From Rhyacophila brunnea (Eukaryota > Arthropoda > Insecta > Trichoptera > Rhyacophilidae): a stretch of 64,000 nucleotides of DNA. Numbering within the stretch: the stretch's first letter is position 1; each line of letters begins with the position of its first letter. Where the stretch lies: NCBI GenBank assembly GCA_022495005.1, contig JAGYXB010001048.1, positions 186,001 to 250,000 of the forward strand, read 5' to 3'. The notes beneath the pieces are model-generated. The model was not told the origin of the DNA and made no database searches. It was given only the letters and a program-made list of their open reading frames with translations. Positions 51,301 through 60,300 of the stretch are shown here, in pieces. The position numbers and the translations under genes were made by a program.

Positions 51301-54300
51301 CGGTAATAAATAATCTAAAGCAGGGGACGTCAAGCTGGCGGCCCGCGGACGAAGACTGACTCGCCAGTATGTCGTCTATTTATATTAGGTGTGATACGTA
51401 AGACTTTAACCTTTCCTTTCCTATTTATTTAAATTCGTACCAATTACTGTGGTCGTACAAAGTAACTAAATTTAAATAAACCTCAAGTAATTATTAGGAT
51501 ACTGATTTATAACACTAACACCGAAAGCCAACATTAACGCAATTCGATAAGCATTTTATGTAAGAATCGTCCGATGCCCGTAGCTTAATTGGTAAAGCAC
51601 ATTGACGCGGATTCAGTGGTTACATGTTTAAGTCTCGTAAAAATACGTGATTACGTTGAGTTAGGGTAGGTTAGTAATTAAACAATCTAATAAATTGGTA
51701 ATTAAAGTATAGGAGGTCTCACGGGGCTCAATGAGAACAGTGCAGTGAATGTGTGAGTTATGCAAGTAAGATCAAGGGTGTACTCTATAGCCCCCACGAT
51801 GCCCCCCCCCAACTTATCGATAAGTTTAATGTTATGTGTGACGCTCGACAGAAGCGTTTTCAAAATTTTAGATGTAAAAGTTATTATTAGCAATTTTTTT
51901 TGGAATTCTGATACATCTACTTGAATTATGGAGATGTCGAGTATCAACACGAAACGTCAAAAATTGCACCGCACAACCTCATGTTCGTCTTGTGTGTTTA
52001 TCTCACCTATCTACCCGCCAGGCCGGGCCCCCTTGAGCCCGGGCTCCTACGCTAGAACCCTGCCAGCCCCCCCCCCCTCTTGTGGGGGCCATGGTGTAGG
52101 CTCAATAAGCGCCATGGGAAGATATCTGTGAAATACTGGATTACAGTCTAATGCTTCCGATTAATTCTGCACTTTCCAAGTTCGACCACGTTAAGACCAC
52201 GGGACACCGCTTGAGCAGCCAGTTCTCAAACATTAGGAACAAATATTTATCCAAATCATCAGTCGAGACACGTACCTAACGAAATGCTAGCGGATAAAAA
52301 TAATTAATGGAGTATAATATTGAGGAACAAGAGGTTTTTGTCTTGACTTTGCCGCAGCGATGGCTGCCATGCGCCGGACAAAGGCGACGCTATGTGACAG
52401 GCCAATAAATGGAGAAGAATTTCATTATTTTTACACGGCACTGTCAACTTTTGTCCAGGGAAGAACTCGACATGTATATTGTATAACCTAGCATTATTCT
52501 GCTCATTCAAATTATGACAAAGAATTAATCCTATTTACTATATTGTCCTTTTCTCACTACCTATTAATTCACTTCTAGATTAATTTATTCAGTACAGAAT
52601 TTCCACCATTATATTATTTTATGTCAGTGTACTCACTCTACTTTATTTTTCTGCAGTTTGCACTAATCGTGTAAAGAAAATGCAAAACAACTATTTCTCC
52701 CTAAACTTATTTTTGAAATCATAACTTCAGGCTTCTTTTCGATAAGAGGATGCCAGGGCACTTACACAGTTGTAGAGTCATGGATAAATATTCTTTTTTA
52801 ATACCTAATGTCTTATAAAATATAAACGACATTTTGGCTATCGTTGTTTATTTACGCAACATGTGCTTTGGTCAAAACACTTCTCTCCTGGTTAATTTCC
52901 CTCAATATTCCTCCATATGATAATTGAAGCAGTACATAGGTAATTAACAGTTCGCAAAATGTGGTCAAAGATTTAAAGTTTTAGTTTTTGTACATGCTTG
53001 CAATAATCAATAAATACGATTCAGAATTAATGGGTACTGAAATACCTAACGGGTGTGAAGAAACAGGCAATCGATCTCGAGTGTGGAATAACATGGGATA
53101 AACTTAAACACGTGTTAAGGATACGTCAATCTAATCTTGTCCTTCGTTCTGACAACTGCTCTCGGCTTGTACACTGACGCTTATTCAATATTGGGGTATT
53201 TGACGGTTGCAACACACACTTATTGCACGTCTATAATATGTGTTTCATTTTCGTAGAAATTACCTATCTGAATTTATTTATTAATCTGTTCTGTGGTTTT
53301 CAGGGCTCCATTACTTATTAATATTATATATAGGGCATAATTTCGAATTTTCTTCTGAATTCAATATAAGATACGTTATATAAGACATTCAATGGAAACT
53401 TTAAATTATCTATTTTTGTTTTGTGTTATCTTTACGTTAACTATAATTACCTACATATTAATTACACAAAATAAACAATTGATGTTCCAGTTCGTTTCTG
53501 CTCAAATTTTCTATCTCCTTTGTCCAAGTAGATGTCTATTGATTTTGACAGAATATTAAAAAAAAATATGCAGCAATATGAAATAATAATTATTGTAAAT
53601 TTTGATTTATTAGTTTGTCCTTTTGAATATGGTTATTAAATCTTTATTCCGACCATTGAATTTGCGCTTATTTGGAGGCGAGTGCAAGAAGATGGAAGAA
53701 ATGAATTTGAATAGAAATGTACTTAGGTTGATACCAACTTATGTACTTATATAATATATTAAATTGGCAAAATGTTATCTCTCTTACATTATAATTATTC
53801 ATAATAGACTGCCGTGTGCTTTGTATTGTAATTATACATTATCTCCTGTACCTACATAAACAAACAACGATTTAGATTTAGTGGATTCTAAAAGCGCGAT
53901 GCAGAACCATTTATATGCAATCAGTCCCTAGCATAGGCATCTATCTTCAAATTCTCAAAGCTGCAACCTGCAACGTCGCGTTTTAAAACGAATTTTGAAA
54001 TACCTATCTCACAAAACATTCATATTAGAAAAAAAATCGTAGAAAAAAAGTTAAGCCAAGTGGGACTGGAAATTCACGTATTTTCACTGTTCGGCTGACT
54101 GCTCTAGTCATTGAGCTGTTGGCCTGCGTATGATTCATAAGAATTAAATCTAATACTTACTATATATGCGCTCTGAGGAATTATAATTTTCGCCGAGGTG
54201 AAGCTGCCGTTTTTGTAATTAAACCAAATTTATTTTTGATGACTTGTGTGACAAGTTTTTATGTTAAAACTAAAACCGCACATAGACCAAGCGAACGAAT

Positions 54301-57300
54301 GTTTGTTCTTCCCCCACTCCAGCGAAATTCTCTTGACTTAAACGCTTTTTGCTGAGCGAGCATAAAAATTTCGCTGGAGTGGGGGAAGAACAAACATTCG
54401 CTCGGTTGGTCTAAATGCGGCTTAAGTCTGTACAGATTTTTGTTTTTATGAGAAATTGATGTTAGCCACTTACTCAACCCATTAGGTACATATTTTGACT
54501 ACAAACATACATTGAAAAACAATATGTGTATTTGCCAGACCCAGAATTCGAACCTGGGCCCCACGAGATAATAGACCTGACGCGTCACCGCTCGGCCATC
54601 GTGGTTTCGGTCTTACTAGGATAACAATTATTTATTACAGCAGGCGTCAATTTGCCAAGATGTTACTAAATAATATAATGACAATATTTATCATAATTTT
54701 GGATTGGTCTGGATTGGATCCAAGCCTTTGTTCCTGGTGCTCAAATCAATCTTTTTTTGATTCATGGATAAGCGATCATTGATTAAATATTTTTGTTTTC
54801 TCTTCTTTACAGATACATGAAATACCTCTACCCGTACGAATGTGAGAAGAAGAATCTGTCGACTCCATCGGAACTTCAAGCGGCCATTGATGGTAACAGG
54901 CGCGAGGGTCGCAGATCTTCATACGGACAGTATGAGCAGCAGGTCCAATCACAACTGAACATGGTGAGAAAGGATTCTTTATTTGTATTTTAGCTATTGG
55001 ATATTTAAATGAGTTTCTTCTTCATCTGATTAATGTTCATTGGTCAGTATATGTGTTTTCCCAGAGACCTGCAGGTAGGGACGCCATATCGAAAGCAAGT
55101 ACCAATACTTACCGACGTTCCTACCTACAGGTCATCAGCATTATCCAATCCTGGGATTTAGATAACTGAATCACCACGTCTTGAATATATTAGTTTGATT
55201 TTATTTATCTGACAGGTGACTACTATTTTCAAGATTTTTGCATACAATTTGTAGAAAAGGGTTCACCATACCTGATAGGCCAAGATGGCCGAGTGGCTTA
55301 AGCACCCCCAGGGTCCCAGGTCGAATCCTGGGTCTAGCAAAATACATACATATTATATTGTTCTTCAATTTGTGTTCGGAGTCAGAATATGGACCTAATA
55401 GGTTGAGCAAAGTGGCTAACATCAATTTATCGTAAAAACAAAATCTGTTTATACAACCTCCACTCTGTTGAGGCCCATGGATCGAACATGGGGAAGTAGT
55501 TAGTATACCTGATAGATCCTACAAGGATTTTTTTCAATTGGCATACCCAGGAAATCCATTTTCGTAATCCTTTCATCCTTTGTATATTTTAGACATCTGA
55601 AAAATGCAGTTACAAAACTACTGAAAATGACGTTTCATTTTTATTCGAATCTTTTACATACTAATATTGAATGATTAAACATAGTCTTTATTTATATTTC
55701 AGGGTCAATTCCAACAGTCAGTACAACGCAGCCCAGTACCTTCTAGCATGCATCAACTATCCCAGCAGATGTCTCCATTATCTTTAGTAACAGGAAACAC
55801 AAGGGGCCTAGCAGGAGGCCTTGGGGGAGGTCTGGGAGGTGGGGGACTAGGTGGGATTCCGCTCGGCCTTCACCACGCTGCTGCCCAGCAAGCGGCTGCT
55901 GCTGCCGCACACCACGGAGCACACGCCATGGCACACGACCTCGAACAGAAAATGATGGAGTACATGAAATTGTTCCAGCAGAAAGACTTTAGGAGACCAG
56001 GTATGGATGAAAATTGATTAATTAAAGGGTTATTATTACATCGCAAGTCTGTAGTAAAATGAGCTGAATAGAAAATATTTGTTTAAATATACCTAACTTC
56101 TACAACGATCAAAGTGAAATTATATGTGGAAGCAAAAGAGAAGTAAATAAGAATGGCAAAGTGAATAAAGAAAAAGGGAACGAGTCGAATTACCATTACA
56201 AAACTGTCCAAAACTTGCGTGTCCTGAAATGTATTGATTTTGGACTGATGTTGTAAAATGGTAATACAGTAGAATCTCGATATAACGGACTAATGCGGGT
56301 GATGGGGTGTCCGTTATGATATATCCAGACCAGTGGCGCACCCAGGATTTAATATTGGGGGGGCCCAAGGAGGAGAATGTAAATTAGTCCCATAGACTCT
56401 TTTCCTTCTTCACAGCTTAATTTCTCATTTATCGGTCTTTTGTCTATTGCACTCGGTGTACCTATACCATGGTCCCCACATCCTGATACGGGCCCTCAGG
56501 CTGGGATATTTGGCGGCCCCCCTACCTACCGCTAAGATTAAATGCAGTGTGAAACACTACATTAACGTTTTTCAAATTGTATTTTTGTTCAAATTAAGGG
56601 TACTTATACAGTGAATTATTGGCTATTTTTAATACATCTACTTTAATAATGGAGCTGTCGAGTATCGACACATAATATTCAAAAAATATATTGCACAATT
56701 ATATAAGTAATTGAAAATGTTCATGGCCATGAAGTGTAATAGCGCCGCAGGCGACGTAAAGCTAATTTATGATGTGTGTTATCTATATATCACTTATCTG
56801 GTCAACCCGACACGCCGGGCCCCCCACAGCCCGGCCCCCCAGGCTAGAGCCCTGTCAGCCCTCCCCAGCCATGACCTACACCACTCCGGAATTCGGGTGG
56901 ACACCGAGAATTTTTTGACAGTTCCATTAGGTATTGGGTTTCTAAAAAAACCTGACATTAGTGTTTCGAAATTTTTGTGTTAGAAATTAAAATCTAAGAA
57001 ATTTTTCTAAAAAGGGTGCTGGAGAATTATTACAAATCATTTTTTTGCCGTGTTTTTATTTGTCTAATCTATTGGCTTTCAATTTTAATGTTTTTGGGGG
57101 GGGCCAAGGCCCCTTGGCCCCCCCCCTGGGTGCGCCAGTGATCCAGACACACCCGTTGTGGAGTGACATTAATGTTCGATGTCGACGCGGTTGCTTTCGG
57201 TTATCCTGCTTTGAAAAAACAATCATGTTTTGTGTGTTATCTGCATTATCTGACGAATAGTCAATAAATGTTGTTGGATTGTCATACGAAAAACATTGTT

Positions 57301-60300
57301 TTCAATTGGTGACACTTGGATTTAAACATGTATAGCACTAACAGGTTGATTTTATCAATTTTCACATTTGACCGGATATTTTGGTCCGTTATATCGAAGT
57401 TCTACTGTACATTTATTAATAATAATTAAATTTTCATTTACCGCGAACAGGTTACCACATCGCATTCAAAGATAATTAATAACTATTACTACTAACTATT
57501 CAGTGCCCCAGCCTGACTCTTGTTGGCTTTGATTTACACTAAACCTTACCTTTCAACAATATTATTAATCATTCATTAGTAGTCCAAATCACTAATAAAC
57601 TACATTCCTTCCAATATCTGCCCTTTTCTTTGGCTATGGATTAAAATATTACCACAATCAAGTTTTTACTGTCTAGTATTTTTGATAGATTTAGCTGTCA
57701 TTTTGCATCCTTGAATTTTCAATATTTTTTTTATTATATTACAGGTTCTGAATCTCCTCCCGGCGCAGTATCCCCTCGTGAGGCGGCCCTAAGTGCACTG
57801 GAAATGTCTCGTTTAACGTTATGGAGTCTCTACAACAATAACACTTCGCCACCTGCCTCCATCAACAACACATCATCACCAGTCAATGAACCACAGAGGT
57901 ATGCATTAATTCTTTTGTGTCAAGTATTTTGAGGACATTTCTCACCCTCATCGTATTATTATTGTCTTGCAATACACCACGCAAGCATTGTGTAACCTGT
58001 GGTGTGTTGCAGGATAATTTATTGATTATTTTTGTCAATTAGGCGTCCTGTGGACCTGATGGGACTAAACCCGTCCCCAAACATTGTCCTGGCTACGCTT
58101 CTGGCACAAATTAGGTATATTACAGTGAACACATTGACACTAAATATTTACCATTATTTTTTCCAACTTATGAATGGTGTACATTGGTGGACTTTAGAGT
58201 GATGCATTGCAGCCACTTTTTCTTTCCTCTTAACACCGCGCATAGCATATTTCGCCATATGACTCTTACAAACCCTACGGTTGACAGGTGTATGGTATAT
58301 TTATGGTTCAGTCCAGTGGCGAGAGGTGGAGGTAAGCTGCTAAGATTCGACATAAAAATAGTGTACACTAAACTTTGTCATACTTATTTGTTTTGATTAA
58401 ACTAATAATACAATTTGCAGATGATGCTGGTTAGTTTTAAATTCAATTAAACCCTGCCTAAATCAAATAAATCAAACCATAATAGTTTCGTTATGATGTG
58501 GACAATCCAAAAAAAATAGTCCACACTTTTTCAGTAATCCTTATTTGTTTTCGTTGAATTAAGAATACATATGACAGATGGTATTGTTTTATTTAAACTA
58601 AACTCCAAACCATGATCTATAGAATATCTCAAATGTATGGTTTAATGGCATAATTTTAGATATTTTATAGATAAATGAATATTTTTGACTATTATCTACT
58701 ATGGCTTGAATTCAGGCAGGTTTAATTGAATTTTAAAAACTAACAAACACTATCTACACATTGAAGTCTTATTTCAATGAAAACAAATAACGTTACGTTA
58801 TAAAATACGACTGACAAAGTTTATTGTTCACTATTTATATTGGATCTTAACAGCCTACCTTTACCCTTCGCCACTGTTCGGTGGCTATGCACGGTGTAGA
58901 AGAAGAGAAAAGTGGCTGCCATGCTTTGCTGTAATGTGCTCTGGCTCTAAAATTCTATAAAAAAGTCCCCTCATTATATATAAAAAATAAGTAATTTTCT
59001 GGATAGTTTGATGTTTTGTAAAAATATTATTATTTATTATGTCAATACAATTTCTATTAAATTAATTATAATTACTTGATTACAGTTTCATAGAAATAAA
59101 TAAAATGGCAATTAACCATTCATTGAGATAATAATACAATGTTGCTTTTACATTGTTTGATAATCAGTCCATTGCATAATAATCACAAAGTATTAATTAG
59201 AATAATTACAGTTGTTACAATGTCAACTGTTAATTAAACCAAATATTCTCAAAGTTTCGGTGGTCATTTGGACTCTATTTATCTTTTTGTTGTAATACTT
59301 TATATCTCTTGGATCTCCAAATGTGTTTTGTTATAAGGAATGTATTTTTTATTACATTTTAATAATTATTGTGAAAAACATCTGTTTTGACAAAAATATT
59401 AGACAGATCAGAGTCGTCATGTTTCGACAAGCTGTGATAGTATAATTCTTAGAATAATGTATTTATAGGTAAATCAGTTTACAGTGGGACGATGGGCACC
59501 GTAAAGTACCTTGCAGTTGTAGTGGTATTGTTTATTTGCATAGCATACAGCCGTGAATCGCTTATGGTGCCACTGTAGGATGATTTACCTATGCCTACCT
59601 AGAATTTCCTTTTTATAAGATCACAAAATTATTCTCATGGTTTTGAAATTTCTGGCTATGAACCATTCTTCGGAAGTTGACTATGACTAGAATTCCGAAG
59701 ATAGGATCATAGCCCCAGACAGCTGTCAACATACCTTAGATATAGTAGAATTGATAAAAAAGTTGGTTATATAATAAAGCTATTATAACAAAGTTCTACC
59801 ACAAAAACATCAGTTCAATCTCAAAGTAATAATATAAAGAGAGTGGCTATTGTTCTGCAAAATGAAGTCGTATTTCTCGCGTATAACGCACAGTAGAACA
59901 TTAATTTTATTGTTGTTAACACCTTAACTATGAAACGTTATAGATACCATCATGTTGCTTCTCCGTACGACTACCAAAGTTAAACACAACATAGTTAAAT
60001 ATATTTTCTACTAAATTAACTAAAAATAATTATCACTAACTTTATATTTCACGCAAAAACAATAATTTTCAGCAACATGTGCTCATAGTTTTTAAATGAA
60101 TGTTGTCAAATCAAATCAATATTTTCCGGTGATGAAAAATATTTAATTCAGCCGTATAAATTCTATCTTACTCTGACGCATATTGCAGAGATATAAGCAT
60201 GCTGAATGCTTTCTCACTCGCACTTGTGGTTCGTTTTTCTTTCTGGTCTTGAGTTCAATTAATAATAGGTATTACAATTCTCAGTGTAGTGTTTTTTTCT

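Larger units (their letters stand above)
56267..57407. mobile_element. pogo/Tigger-like TIR element, outer shell of a three-deep nest
   Basis: Ends CAGTAGAATCTCGATATAAC and the complement GTTATATCGAAGTTCTACTG are inverted with two mismatches; GGAC/GTCC follows inside each. TA dinucleotides border both ends (56265-56266 and 57408-57409), as for Tc1/mariner-pogo. Terminal CAGTAGAAxCTCGxTATAAC is the Tigger/pogo pattern (established). The own sequence is only about 330 bp, namely 56267-56330 and 57141-57407; the rest is inserted DNA. No DDE transposase frame remains. Confidence 0.88.

Noticed and set aside
51577..51640. A functional tRNA gene
   Set aside because: Box-like words only; stems are not convincing, and a related sequence with shared 5' flank occurs at 29580-29730, so it is a dispersed repeat.
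54274..54424. A microRNA precursor
   Set aside because: The arms are too long and too perfect for a typical pre-miRNA, and the structure resembles a foldback transposon; small-RNA data would be needed.
55743..55934. Minus-strand 63-codon frame opposite the dri linker exon
   Set aside because: Antisense shadow of the Gly/Ala-rich coding exon; it has no start context or homology.
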